Below, in pieces: positions 1-11,723 of a stretch of DNA of 64,000 nucleotides (its first letter is position 1; each line of letters begins with the position of its first letter). The notes under the pieces were generated by a model. The model did no database searches. It was not told the DNA's origin and worked only from the letters and a program-made list of their open reading frames with translations. Source of the stretch: Serripes groenlandicus (lineage: Eukaryota > Mollusca > Bivalvia > Cardiida > Cardiidae); NCBI GenBank assembly GCA_031761405.1, contig JASEVX010000005.1, positions 36,967,198 through 37,031,197 of the forward strand. The letters are read 5' to 3'. The translations under genes and the position numbers were made by a program.

Positions 1-610
1 CTGTCACATCTCAAACAGTTACAATATGTGAGAATGGGCACACTGGATTTGGATATTGTACTGAGTAATGAGGTTCCTGTAGAGCATTGTGAGATAAGGG
101 ATGTAAAGTGTGCTGTGTCCATTCTAGATAGATTGAAGTTCTCCACAAGTCTACAAGAGTTATATTTGATTGATGACATTCCACTGCATCACACCAATAG
201 TATAACCAGTTGTACAACAACAGTAGAGGATAATGAGAGGGAGGTACAACCTACTCCATTATGTTTATCTAAGGTACTGACTGATGTTATACCAACATTA
301 AAGAATTTGAGAATATTAACACTGTGGAATTTGAACTTTTAAACAAGACATACTGAGATTATCTCCAGAGATGACAAGTCTGGAAAATGTGACCATCTGT
401 TTGTGTACAATGACATTACAGTGTTTACAGGGCTTTATTGACAGTCTGCCAAAGACACAATTCAGAGTATCGATGTCTTTAACTATCTATTCTAAAGAAG
501 ATGTGTCTACAGCAATAAAGTACGTCACAGACAGACACCAAGGATTAACATTAAAAAACGGAGAAGATAGATATCTTGATGTTGATTTTACCAACAGACC
601 ACCACACTAA
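1..610 (+). pseudogene. 3' end of a leucine-rich-repeat gene, frameshifted
   Basis: The reading frame is open from base 1, so the gene starts upstream of the window. Residues such as LSHLKQLQYV, SLQELYLID and LKNLRILTLWNL have the spaced leucines of leucine-rich repeats. The frame stops at 340-342, but the next frame (from 341) continues the same pattern (LRLSPEMTSLENVTI) and runs to a stop at 608-610. The break lies in a run of four T at 337-340 and fits a one-base insertion. No intron boundaries are visible there. Bivalves have large NLR/LRR receptor families, so a C-terminal LRR exon of such a receptor is likely, but no NACHT, TIR or death domain is present to confirm it. It could be a real pseudogene, an assembly indel, or a shortened protein ending at 342. 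Confidence 0.6.
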
Positions 611-918
611 TTCAGTTCTCATCTATGGATAAACTGTACCTTACTGAGTTAATCTTATAATCTGATTGAAAACTGTAAAATAGCACATCTGACCATTTGC
701 ATTATGGATTTGATACAGGTGTTTTATGACTCATCAATTTCATTTAAAAAAAATTGTCAGAAATTGCTCCAAGTGTGTCTTTCTTTCTACAAATGTATTC
801 AATTTGGACGAGTCTCATAATTACATTTTGTATAAGAGGTTAACATAGAGATATCACAATAATGAGCTTAACTATATCTCAGTGACTCAGTTAAGTAACA
901 TTGTAATAACAGGTTACT
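611..918. other. Non-coding, possible 3' UTR
   Basis: AT-rich sequence after the LRR stop. It may hold the 3' UTR, but I see no clear polyadenylation signal and no repeat structure. Confidence 0.4.
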
Positions 919-1214
919 AGCAGTTCTGATTGATATCTAACAGATCACATTATGAATGTATCTGTATCTTTTAGCCTCGGATATAAAACTTCCAAAACGT
1001 AAAACTGGGTGAATGCAGTTCTTGAACGATATCTAACAGATCCCATTATGAATGTATCTGTATCTTTTAGTATTGGATATAAAACTTCCAAAATGTAAAA
1101 CTGGGTGAAAGCAGTTCTGATTGATATCTAACAGATCACATTATGTATCTGTATCTTTTAGTCTCGGATATAAAACTTCCAAAATGTAAAACTGGGTGAA
1201 AGCAGTTCTGATTG
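919..1214. repeat. About 95-bp tandem repeat, 3 copies
   Basis: Copies begin near 919, 1014 and 1110, with a partial fourth at 1201. Each reads gcagttctgattgatatcta and later ataaaacttccaaaa. Copies differ by scattered substitutions and one short deletion in the third. Confidence 0.9.
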
Positions 1215-1302
1215 TCTACAAATATTCAGACAGATCGTTCATGTTAATCTAAAATGTATCATATTTATTCAGTTTATATCTTCAACTTCAACTTTCAGAA
1301 CA

Positions 1303-1560
1303 GGTCGATTAACGATAGCTCAGTTTGTAATGATGCAGCCTGTCGATCCAGGGGTTAGGAGTCCGAATCCCGGCTTGGCCATTCAATCTATTCTACGGTT
1401 GAATAAAGTTATTGCGACTAACAGCATTCGTCATCTACCAATGGACTAATAGTCTTTGTGGAAAGGTATAGCCAGTTGTCTGGGAAGAATGTTATAGGGA
1501 GTAGATGGGTAGGTGAACTGGTTCTGAAACATCTCTAAAGTACTGGTGAAATGGAGTCAA
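1303..1560 (+). mobile_element. tRNA-derived SINE
   Basis: A tRNA-like head (about 1311-1381) carries an A-box-like region (atagctcagtttgtaatg) and a B-box-like region (gagtccgaatcccgg). It is followed by the SINE body 'gccagttgtctgggaagaat' and 'gtaggtgaactgg', shared with copies at 18.5, 21.9, 55.2 and 62.6 kb. The 3' core is diverged. Confidence 0.75.
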
Positions 1561-1652
1561 TCTCCATTCTGTAAATAGACCTACAGATGACAAATCTGTT
1601 AAATTAACTCTGTATATTTGTATTGATTCGTTTACATATATATAAATCTACG

Positions 1653-1877
1653 AACCCTTTCCCACGTACAACAGAATCTGCAGCAGACGGATTTCACTTC
1701 ATACTGGCACAACATATGGAAAATCTCTATAAATGAAAGTATGAGTATGTAGTATAGTTGAAAACATTGTGGCAAAAGGAGAATTTGTTCATTATGAGCA
1801 TTTTCTTCTTTTGTTACAATGAATTCAAACGTCTTCTGCTTCATAGACATCAAAATGCGTCTGTATGTGGTAAAGGA
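1653..1877. mobile_element. Foldback MITE (CCCTTTCCC family)
   Basis: Opens aaccctttcccacgtacaac, contains ctgcagcagacg, has a palindromic centre around 'gttcattatgagcat', and ends with the inverted counterpart tgtatgtggtaaagg. Diverged from the family consensus. Confidence 0.75.
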
Positions 1878-2500
1878 CACAATATGAAATTCTCTGAAAA
1901 GTCTACTCTCAGTACATCTGGGCAGTATTTGTAATAGCTGGAAAAGGGAAATTTTGATACAGAGTTGAATTGTGTGGGAAAAGGAGGAAGAGTTCATCAT
2001 GTGCAGTGTTTCCTCGTTCGTACACTGTTTGTCCTAGTTGTCAACTGCAGAAGTGTCATCCTTAACAAGGAAGGGGTTTAATGTAACTTGATTCACTTCT
2101 GAGAATTTTAATGTTGTTGTGTTCAGCTTTTTCACTACATGTATGTTTGTGCTAACTACCAAGATATTATATGTGTGAAACACGGTCACTTCATCCTTTC
2201 TCTGATAATTGCATGTGGTTTTTTATATGAGAAATTTCCCGGAATGGTAGTTTTTTAAATCACCTGAGTGGACAATATGAAATTGTTAAAGGCATCTACT
2301 CTCAACACATCTGGGGAGTAATTTAGATAATTTAAAAAAAATGGAACTATACTTTTGCTAAAGAGTTGGTTGATATCAGTCTTGGGAAAGGAGGAATATA
2401 TTTTTGAAACACAGCCACTCCACCCTTTTCCTGCTTTACTTGTTTGCATTTAGTTTTCAATACAATATCAATAAGATGAGAAATTTCCCAGAATGATATC
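1878..2500. repeat. Diverged direct duplication
   Basis: The block around 1879-1945 (acaatatgaaatt...tctactctca) recurs at 2274-2330, and the block at 2170-2240 (gaaacacggtcac, gagaaatttccc) recurs at 2405-2495. This is an old local duplication that includes part of the foldback MITE. The ORFs overlapping it are not credible genes. Confidence 0.6.
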
Positions 2501-2537
2501 AAATAATCAAAATTATACCTCCAATGTTCATACTTAA

Positions 2538-2612
2538 ATATGTTTACCACATAAATAAAGCAATATGTTTACCACATAAATAAATTAATATGTTTACCAC
2601 ATAAATAAAGCA
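2538..2612. repeat. 25-bp tandem repeat, 3 copies
   Basis: Three copies of atgtttaccacataaataaa with variable 5-base ends (gcaat, ttaat, gcata). Confidence 0.9.
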
Positions 2613-2689
2613 TAACAAGTATAGGAACATTAATGACACATTTAGTAGGTTTCATCTAGTTGCAAACCGCATTATTTTGAAATACTGTA

Positions 2690-3080
2690 TTTTTAAGCTC
2701 GACTATTTGAAGAATAAGGAGGGCTATTGTAGTCGCATTTGCGTCAGCGTTGCAGTTTTGTTTAACATTTTGCATGCAAGGCCTTTTTTTTCAAAACAAA
2801 GATGCTATTACTTTGAAACTTCACACATTTATTTGACTTCGTCACATGTCCTTGCACGACAAGTCCCATACTCTACATCAGATTTTGATTGAAATATGCC
2901 CCTTGTTGGACATGGAAATACCCTTTCTCATAAACCACAGATGCTATTGCATTGAAATTTCACACACTTGGGCGACATTAACGAGCTTGCAGGACACGTT
3001 CAATAAGTTTACATCAGATTTTGACTGAAACATACCCTTTTTTGGACTTAGAAAACTTGCTTAAAGTTTTGCTTGCAATG
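2690..3080. repeat. Dispersed molluscan repeat with two inner units
   Basis: Begins 'aagctcgactatttgaagaa', an opening I recall from repeats common in bivalve genomes. Two inner units (about 2770-2905 and 2925-3060) share 'cagattttgattgaaa' and 'gatgctatt.c.ttgaaa'. Confidence 0.65.
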
Positions 3081-3085
3081 CCTTT

Positions 3086-4190
3086 TTAGCTCACCTGAGC
3101 TTTGCTCAAGGTGAGTTATTGTGATCGCATTTTGTCCGGCGTGCGTCGTGGTCGTCCGTCGTCCGTTGTCCATCGTGTGTCAACTTCTTCTCCTCAGTAA
3201 CCAGTGGGTCAATTGGGATAAAACTTCACAGAAAGCATCCTCTGAATGACCTCACCAGATTTCCTTCAATTTGTTGGGATCCATGCATAATTCTGGTTTC
3301 CATGGCAACAAAATGAAACAAACTTCAAAATTCTTCTTCTCCCAAACTGGTTGGCAGATTTTCAAATAATTTTGTAGAAATGTTTCTTGGATGACCCTCT
3401 GTCAGATTCCTTCAAGCCATGTTGATTGGTCGAAAAACATGGCCGCCAGGGGGGCGGGGCTTTTTTGCCTTATATGGCTATAGTGGAAACTTAATATCTT
3501 CTCCTCCGAAAGTGTCAGGCCGATTTTCAAATAATTTTGTAGAAATGTTCCTTGGATGTCCCTCTATCAGATTCCTTTAAGCCATGTTGATTGGTCGAAA
3601 AACATGGCCGCCAGGGGGACGGGGCTATTTTGCCTTATATGGCTATAGTGAAAATTTAAAAAATCTTCTCCTCCGAAAGTGTAAGACCGATTTCCAAATA
3701 ATTTTGTAGAAATGTTCCTTGGATGACCCTCTATCAGATTCCTTCAAGCCATGTTGATTGGTCGAAAAACATGGCCGTCAGGGGGGTGGGCTAATTTGCC
3801 TTATATGGCTATAGTGAAAACTTAAAAAATCGTCTTCTCCGAAAGTGTCAGGCCGATTTTCAAATAATTTTGAAGAAATGTTCCTTAAGTGACCCACTAT
3901 CAGATTCCTTTAAGCCATGTTGATTGGTCGAAAAACATGGCCGCCAGTGGGCAATGCTATTTTGCATTATATGGCTATAGTGAAAACTTAAAAAATCTTC
4001 TCCTCCAAAAGTGTCAGGCCAATTTTCAAATAACTTTGTAGAAATGTTCCTAGGGTGACCCTCTATCAGATTCGTTCAATCAAAGTTGATTGGTTGGAAA
4101 CTATGGCCGCCAGAAGGCGGGGCTTATAAAGCTAAAATGAAAAAAAAATCAGGTGAGCGATCCAGGGCCATCATGGCCCTCTTGTTTCAT
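3086..4190. repeat. 'agctcacctgagc' repeat, complete
   Basis: Starts tttttagctcacctgagctt and ends near 'gtgagcgatccagggccatc atggccctcttgttt'. The interior is about five units of roughly 180 bp, each carrying 'catgttgattggtcgaaaaa', 'catggccgcca' and 'cttatatggctatag'. The start folds on itself (agctcacctgagc...gctcaaggtgag). Copies or parts occur at 5.8, 8.0, 27.5, 29.6, 34.1 and 48.4 kb. The ORF at 4086-4280 is chance reading through it. Confidence 0.8.
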
Positions 4191-4380
4191 AAATACTATT
4201 GCTTCACAAGCTTATGGATGTCAGCACATGACCTTGCAGGACAAGTCTTAATGTTAATTGCAAAGTGGGGGAAACATTAACTTCATACACCATATAATGA
4301 AAAGTTAGTGTTAATTGCAAAGTATGTGGAAACGCTTATTTTATGCACTATAGCATATATACATGTAATTACAAAAGATG

Positions 4381-5545
4381 CTTATTAGTCTCCTAGCGGT
4401 CGAAGACCGGCTTGGGGATTATAGGTTGGTCGATTCCGTCTGTCCGTCTGTCTGTCTGTCTGTCTGTCCCACCTAACCTTGTCCAGCCCGCATCTTAACT
4501 ACACATGATAGGATTTGAAAGAAACTAGGCACAAACATTTACCATGATGAGGCGGCGTGTCGCGCACAAAACCCAGGCCTATACCTCAAATGTCAAGGTC
4601 ACACTTAGAGGTCAAAGGTCAAAATGAGTACTGTTTGATAGGATTCACTTGTCCGGCCCGCATCTCCACCATGCATCATAGGATTTCCAAGAAACTTGGC
4701 ACAAATGTTCACTACGATGAGGTGGCGTGTCATACTCAAAACCAAGGCCTGTACCTCAAATTTCAAGGTCACACTAAGAGGTCAAAGGTCAAAATGAGTC
4801 CTATTTGATAGGACTGTACCTTGTCCGGCCCACATTTCAACCATGCATCATAGGATTTTAAAGAAAATTAGCACAAACGTTCACAATGATGAGGCGGCGT
4901 GTCGTGCGTAAGACCCAGGCCTGTACCTCAAATGTCAAGGTCACACTTAGAGGTCAAATGTCAAAATGAGTACTGTTTGATAGGACTGTACCTTGTCCGG
5001 CTCACATCTCAACCATGCATCATAGGATTCCCAAGTCAATTGGCACACAATCTCATGTCAAATGTCAAGGTCCCACATAGAGGTCAAAGGTCAAAATGAG
5101 TACTGTTTGATAGGACTGTACCTTGCCCAACCCGCATCTCAACCATGCATCATAAGATTTCCATGAAACTTAGCACAAACGTTCACTATGATGAGGCAGC
5201 GTGTCACTCTCAAGACCCAGGCCTGTACCTCAAATGTCAAGGTCACACTTGGAGTTCAAAATGAGTACTGTTTGATAGGACTGTACCTCAAATGTCAAGG
5301 TCACACTTAGAGGTCAAATGTCAACATGATAACTGTTTGATAGGACTACCTTGTCCGGCCCTCATCTCAACCATGCATCATAGGATTCCAAAGTTACTAG
5401 GCACACATGTTCACCATGATAAGGTGGCGTGTCGCGCACAATTCCCAGGCCTGTACCTCAAATGTAAAGGTCACTCTTAGAGGTAAAAAGACACAATGTG
5501 CTATCCTTGTCCGGTAGGGGACATTTGTATTGCTTGCAATACGAC
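4381..5545. repeat. About 170-bp tandem repeat block with gtct microsatellite
   Basis: Opens 'tctcctagcggtcgaagacc' and a (tctg)n stretch at 4435-4466, then repeats a unit that starts ttgtccggcc at 4481, 4649, 4821, 4993, 5123, 5351 and 5507. Spacings of 168-172 bp are broken by a short unit (130) and a long one (228). Each unit contains atgcatcataggat and tgtcaaggtcacact. It closes with the palindromic gtattgcttgcaatac at 5527-5542. Confidence 0.85.
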
Positions 5546-5780
5546 ATTAACTTGTTTGCAAATAGTGTATAGAAAAACAAATACATGTATAGAACATAGT
5601 ATGAACATTTTCTGTTAATTATAATTATAGTGTATTGCAAAATAATAAACTGGTTTGAAACCTAACTACATGTATGTCCGAGTGATATCGGGTCAAAAGG
5701 TAAAAAACCTGAAAGGAACGTGTCAAAAATGTCAATTTTCACAATTCAAGATTATGTTAGTCGTAGAAAAAGATGTATTT

Positions 5781-6582
5781 TTAGCTCACCAGAGCACAAA
5801 GTGCTCAAGGCGAGTTTTGTGATATCCCTTTGTCCGTCCTTCGTTGTCAACATTTGCTTGTTAACACTCTAGAGGCAACATTTTGCATCAAATCTTCATG
5901 AAAGTTTATCAGAACAAATATCTCCATCAAATCTAGGCCAAGTTCGAAACTGGGTCATGTGGGGTCACAAACTTGGTCACTAGATCAAATTAAATGAAAA
6001 TCTTGTTAACACTCTGGAAGCCGCATTTGAGCATGTTGAAACTTTGCCAGAATGTTCGTCTTAGTGATATCTAAGCCAAGTTGGAATATAGGTCATATCG
6101 GGTCAAAACCTAGGTCACTACGCCAAATTGAAGGAAAATCTCACACTCTGGAAGCCGCATTTTAAACTTGAGCATGTTGAAACTTTGTCAGAAAGTTTAT
6201 CTTGGTAATATCTAGGCCAAGGTTGAATATGGGTCATATCGGGTCAAAAACTTGGTCACTAGGCCAAATTGAAGGAAAATCTTGTTAACACTCCGGAAGC
6301 CACATTTTTTGCTTGAGCATGTTGAAAGTTTTTCAGAATATTTGTCTTGATGATATGTAGGCTTACTTCGAATATGCGTTTGGTCAGGTCAAAAACTAGG
6401 TCACTAGGCCATATTGTAGAAAAATCTTGTTAACACTATAGAGATCGCATGTTTTACTTGAGCAGCTTGAAATGTTGTCAGAAAGTTTGTCTTGATGATA
6501 TTGCCATTGGCGCTGAATGAATTAAGTCTTAAATTGCCCATTCCTAGATGAGCGATCCGGGGCCTCATGGCCCTCTTGTTTT
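5781..6582. repeat. 'agctcaccagagc' repeat
   Basis: Starts tttttagctcaccagagcac and ends 'gagcgatccggggcctcatggccctcttgtttt'. The interior units contain 'cttgttaacactctgg', 'ttgagcatgttgaaa' and 'ctaggccaa', and also match 48.4-49.1 kb. Confidence 0.8.
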
Positions 6583-6826
6583 TAATATTTATCAATTTTG
6601 GGGGAAAGGGCACACTTTTACAATTTTGCTTTTTTGCCACATTTTTTTAAAATTTTCCTCTTTAATGAAATTATAGAGATTATTATGTCGTCTGCTGAAT
6701 TTGTAAGTTGCAATAAACTCGAAAACGATTATAATCAAATACACATATCTATGGCTGTATCTTAATATTACCTACCATTCAAAGTTGATTCTTTCATAAT
6801 TATAGTTATAAAAATTAGAAAAAAAT

Positions 6827-6945
6827 GAATAATCGTTTTACAAAGTGGGCTTTTTTTACCTGTTCCTTTTAGGTTTTTGGCCTTTTGGTAATTGGTCTGT
6901 TAAGTTTTGGTCCTTTCTGACCCCGATTCAGTCCGAGTGACGAAC
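6827..6945. repeat. Left arm of a long inverted repeat
   Basis: Read on the - strand this is 'gaatcggggtcagaaagga', 'cctaaaagg' and 'cactttgta', matching 9510-9595 on the + strand. A related, weaker copy lies at 5675-5735. Confidence 0.55.
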
Positions 6946-7189
6946 AGATGTGTTTCTTTTACTATCTTCATACATAATTAACTATTTGACAAGCATATAT
7001 ACGTATCATAAACTCCCAGACCTGTGCTCTATAAAAGCAAAGCACTTGGTATGTGTGATCAGTGTAGATCAAGATCAACCTGCATCTCCACGCATTTTAA
7101 TCATCACGCGTCCATTGGTCACAGAAAAGAAACTTCTAAGCATTGTGTATTCAGATCCAATTACAACAATGCACAGACATAAACTTGTC

Positions 7190-7455
7190 TACATGTTAAC
7201 TTGTCTAAACCTTTGCTGTTTGTTTTATACAATATGATATGTTCATGTTAATGTTGTTGTGACTTGTATATCTAGATCTTTCTTGTAATGTACATTTGTG
7301 AAGACAGGGCTGATACTCTGTGAATACATGTTAACTTGTCTGAACCTTTATGTTTGTATTTATACAATTTGACATGTTCATGTTTGTTATGACTTGTATA
7401 TGCAGATCTTTATTATAATGTACATGTGTATGGACAGTACTGAGACTGTTTGGAT
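7190..7455. repeat. About 134-bp tandem duplication
   Basis: Two copies (7190-7323 and 7324-7455) share 'tacatgttaacttgtct.aacctt', 'gacttgtatat' and 'taatgtacat'. The ORF at 6950-7237 runs into the first copy and looks non-coding. Confidence 0.75.
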
Positions 7456-7970
7456 ACATAAACTATTTCTAAACTGTTTTAGGTGGACATCGAAGGATCT
7501 AACGAGTCTGTGTGTCTGTACAGTCTGATCAGATTCTTCACTTTATACATTTGTAACAAATTCCCTGATCGCCCGAGACAGCTCATATATGAACGTTATT
7601 AGGAAAACGGGTTAATTAGTGTGGGGAAAGTAGCACTTATAGTCGACGTGTTTCAGTTCCCACAATGTTTTCAACATTCATCTGATTGATGGATGGAATT
7701 ATGTACTTTAATCCATAAATAATCTTTGTATTATGTATATATTCAAGAATAAATCACAGCTTGTCATACTCATGTTTTGTCATTAATTATCAAACCTTTA
7801 ATTTCTACTGAATGTCAGATCATTTACCTGTACTATCTTGATACAGTCTATCCCTGATACAGATGACATTTCATGCTTCTGCTATTGACAACTTTGGATT
7901 TGCAGGGAAAAGATTTATAATGAGAGGAGCTTTACGGTGCTATAAACAGGAGTTATGTTATATCAACGTT

Positions 7971-8363
7971 TTTTAAATCACCTGTGCACGAAGTACGGGG
8001 TGAGATGGTGTGATCACTCAACGTCCGGATTCGTCAAATGTCTGTTCACCTTTTCCTGCAAAAAAACCTCCTAAACCATGCATTCAAATTCAAAATTATT
8101 TCACATGAGTGTTCCTTGCGGCATCAGAAATGGGAGAAATGTCAATTTTTTTGGCTAAAGGTTTTGCCCGATTTGTTAAATTAGTTTGCACAAATGTTCC
8201 TTGGGTGACCAGTACCAAGAGTGTTCAAATTATTCCAATCCATTGAAAAACATGGCCGCCACAAGGTAGCGGAGCTTGTTTTCCTTATATGTATGTGTAT
8301 AGTGAAAACTTTAAATTGTTCTTGTCCTAAAGTACTGTCCCAATTTAATATAATTTGACACAA
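7971..8363. repeat. Partial 'agctcacc' family repeat
   Basis: Opens 'aaatcacctgtgcacgaagt' and contains 'aaaaacatggccgccac' and 'ccttatatg'. It lacks the right end and is cut at the start of the 40-bp minisatellite. Confidence 0.65.
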
Positions 8364-8365
8364 CT

Positions 8366-9022
8366 AATCATGCGCATTAATAGTACCTCAGATAACGTAT
8401 TCCTGATAAATGCGCATTAATAGTACCTCATAACGTATTCCTGATGCATGCGTATTAATAGTACCTCACATAACGTATTCCTGATACATGCGTATTAATA
8501 GTACCTCAGATAACGTATTCCTGATAAATGCGCATTTATAGTACCGCAGATAACGTATTCCTGATACATGCGTATTAATAGTACCTCAGATAACGTATTC
8601 CTGATACATGCGCATTAATAGTACCTCAGATAACGTATTCCTGATACATGCGCATTAATAGTACCTCAGATAACGTATTCCTGATGCATGCGCATTAATA
8701 GTACCTCAGATAACGTATTCCTGATACATGTACATTAATAGTACCTCAGATAACGTTTTTTTGATACATGCGCATGTATATTACCTCAGATAACGTATTC
8801 TTGATACAAGCGCTTTAATTGTACCTCAGATAACGTATTCCTAATACATGCCCATTAATAGTACCTCAGATAACGTATTCCTGATACATGCGCATTAATA
8901 GTACCTCAGATAACGTATTCTTGATACATGCGCATTTATATTACCTCAGATAACGTATTCCTGATACATGCGCATTAATAGTACCTCAGATAACATATTC
9001 CTGGTACATACGCATTAGTAGT
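8366..9022. repeat. 40-bp minisatellite, about 16 copies
   Basis: The unit contains atgcgcattaatagtacctc and agataacgtattcctgat. Most copies are exactly 40 bp. The second is 38 bp because of a 2-base loss, and several carry substitutions such as 'catgtata' or 'gcgctttaatt'. The unit includes the palindrome atgcgcat. There are no unique spacers, so this is not a CRISPR array. Confidence 0.95.
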
Positions 9023-9099
9023 AATGCCATCCCCGCAACACTAAGTGCCAAGGAAAGAAGTTTCTACTATCTGTTTGTTTTTTTTTTAAATATTCGGTT

Positions 9100-9318
9100 G
9101 GAGTCGATGAGGGATCAAGGCCTTGTCTCTCGCTCTCGAAGCGTATGTTCTAACCACTACACCACCGAAGTGATTTCAAGGAAAAGATGAGCGAAATGGC
9201 GGACGTCCTAACCACTACACCACCGAACTGATTTCAAAGAAAAGATGAGCGAAATGGCGGATGTCCTAACCACTACACCACCGAACTGATTTCAAAGAAA
9301 AGATGAGCGAAATGGCTT
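9100..9318 (-). repeat. 58-bp tandem repeat grown from a tRNA-like SINE head
   Basis: Three units, each 'ctaaccactacaccaccgaa' followed by 'aaagatgagcgaaatggc'. On the - strand 'ggtggtgtagtggttagaac' is A-box-like, and the same head occurs at 12.73 kb in a fuller SINE. A B-box-like gatccctc (about 9108-9115, - strand) remains only at the first copy. Confidence 0.7.
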
Positions 9319-9504
9319 TAAATGGAGGTTCAATTTTGCGTAGAAAGGAGCAGTTATAATACATGTTTGGTTTCTATTTCCGAAATGTTATCATCTCCTT
9401 AATGGGTTTTTGAGAATCAGGGTTTTCATATATAAATGCTGTGTGTACTATGTATATATAAAAGAATAAATCACAGTTTCTGAGACACATGTTTAAAGAT
9501 AATT

Positions 9505-9600
9505 TCCTCCTTTTGAATCGGGGTCAGAAAGGAGCAAAACCTAAAAGGTATAACAACGAAAAAGGACCGGGTTAAAAAGGAACACTTTGTAGAATCCGTA
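9505..9600. repeat. Right arm of the long inverted repeat
   Basis: 'gaatcggggtcagaaaggag', 'cctaaaaggt' and 'aacactttgtagaa' match the reverse complement of 6827-6945. Confidence 0.55.
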
Positions 9601-10060
9601 TTCAATTTCATTTTAAAGTATTGTTTTTTCTATTTAAAGAAAAAATCGATATACAATTTTAGGTTATATTAAAATGTAAACCAATATATAGTTAGTTTAT
9701 GCTTATTTAATTGTTCTGTCTATCCCTTTCTCTGATAATGCCGACTTCAAATGACGCATCTTCAAGATACATTGGTGACTAAAGAAGAAACTACATTTGA
9801 ATTATATATAATATTTTATGTAATATAAAACATAATATATATGGCCATATATGTGTGTATTGGACTTGACTCGTTTAAGAATTTCATCATATTATATATT
9901 TGAGTAGAATTTAGTATGTATAGGAAATGTGACTTGATAAAAGTAGATAAAAGAATCAGATAATGTTTCTGGGATTATATATATATATTTTTTTAATTTT
10001 CTAATTAGTTCAGCAAATTTATATTAACTCTTATCCCGCTGAATTCAAAAAATTCATGAA
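9601..10060. other. AT-rich, no gene seen
   Basis: Low-complexity AT-rich sequence with short (ta)n runs near 9800-9840 and 9976-9990. I see no coding sequence or repeat family. Confidence 0.6.
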
Positions 10061-10069
10061 TAGCGAACG

Positions 10070-10316
10070 TTGTAGACCAAGATTAGATTAGCATGCTGAT
10101 CTTCGTGAAACATTACAAGTTGACCTACCTGTAGACTAAGATTAGATGTGTAGGCTGATCTGCGTGAAACATTTCAAGTTGACCTACCTGTAGACCAAGA
10201 TAAGATGTGTAGGCTGATCTTCGTGAAACATTCATTACCAGTTGATCTACCTGTAGACCAAGATTAGATTAGCATGCTGATCTTCGTGAAACATTACAAG
10301 TTGACCTACCTGTATA
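10070..10316. repeat. About 62-bp tandem repeat, 4 copies
   Basis: The unit includes gtagaccaagattaga, ggctgatcttcgtgaaacat and gttgacctacct. The first and fourth copies share 'ttagcatgctgatc' whereas the middle two have 'tgtaggctgatc', which suggests a two-type array. Confidence 0.9.
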
Positions 10317-10634
10317 CTTCATAAAACGTGCCCCGGGAAGAAGGGATCATTCTGTGATTGGCGTGCAGCGAAGACCGAGATCAATTTGCACCTCCGTGAA
10401 AATTGTTCAGGATCTTTCCTACCCGCCATTCGGTCACCCAAGTAGCCTAGAGACGTCATGAGAACGGATTCTACCACACACTATTAGTCCTGTGATGCCA
10501 TCTGATCGTAGGCGTGTGATTAATTTTAAACCCTCCCAAGGTCAATGTTCGTGTGGCTCGTGCTAAAAGGTGTTGTAACGCTGGTTTGGAAACTGGACTA
10601 CAAGTTACTACGGTAACAATAACATTGATAAGAT

Positions 10635-10757
10635 GTATGTTCTGTTTTTATGTTGTTACATTATTATTGTTTTATGTGTATGTACTGTTTTGTGTTGTTA
10701 CATTATTATTGTTTTAGTTGTATGTACTGTTTTGTGTTGTTACATTATTATTGTTAC
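10635..10757. repeat. 42-bp tandem repeat, 3 copies
   Basis: The unit contains tgttgttacattattattgt. The period is a multiple of three, so it yields an open, repetitive, hydrophobic ORF (10633-10860) that I do not regard as a gene. Confidence 0.9.
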
Positions 10758-10859
10758 TCTGATTTATATAGATATCTTGTACTATGTTGAATTGCTGTGC
10801 GCAAGATCCTTAACTCCTGTTGATCATTGTTTGTTTTTCAGATATCTCTCTTTGTTGTA

Positions 10860-11720
10860 GTGTTTGTCCTGATATTTCTGTATCAACTTTGAGCGCGTAG
10901 AACACATAAAACATGTAGCTTGTAGCTTATATATTTACTAATACTTGGAAGAAATAAATACGGTCAAAGGGAGATAACCAGTACTTTATATGTTGTTATT
11001 CACATTAGTTGCTTCCCTTTATATATCTTTTCTGTAACCTTGCCTTTCTGGGTGAAATTTGCAATTGCATCGTTTATAATTTATATCATTTTCGGTCGGG
11101 AGACCACCACACATCTTAAGAGGCTCAAACTTGCTTAGTATTTGCAGAAGTACAGAGTATAAGACCAAAAACTAATGCAAGAAAATGTTGACACTTTTGT
11201 ACAACGGCTTCCTAGGAGCTACATGCAATTTACTATTAGTCGATGACAAACCAATGTAGGTGCGTGCGAGCTGTTACTTCTGCATGCATTCAGAATGTTT
11301 CTTTTTTTCAAATAACTTGGCTCAAATTTTCACCATGGTGCAAAGCCAAGACTTTTAGCTTGGTGATTTGGATCAAGGGTCTAATTTGTGTGAAACAGAT
11401 AGCTGGTTGAATGATGTATGTCTGTTTTTACATTGGGGAAACTTGATGCGCTTGCAAGAACCAGCAGATTCGTTTGAAGGGCAAGGTCGGTCTTCAAGGT
11501 CAAAGCTGTATTTTCAAAACGAGTTATAAATGGCTTATTTTGGCTATAACTTCTACCTGACAAATTATGGACTGGTTAGTTCCCTTCTACCCCAAATGAA
11601 CTGCATCATTAACGGTCTCTCGGCGGGCAATGACTAGTTCCCTGCCATTGAGATGCGCATTAATAATTTCATCTCTGAATCGTCAAGCCCTCGTCACACT
11701 GCACTTGGAAGATGAAGACT
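10860..11720. other. No gene seen
   Basis: Unique-looking sequence of mixed composition. Only short ORFs (60 residues or fewer) occur, with no recognisable motif. Confidence 0.5.
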
Positions 11721-11723
11721 TAA

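Noticed and set aside
4557..5480. Series of + strand ORFs with similar proteins (MSR.KPRPIPQMSRSHLEVK)
   Set aside because: They are repeated readings of the 170-bp tandem unit, not a gene family.
8366..9022. Possible CRISPR array
   Set aside because: The 40-bp units follow one another without unique spacers; this is a minisatellite in a eukaryotic genome.
10633..10860. Small membrane protein
   Set aside because: Hydrophobic translation of a 42-bp tandem repeat.
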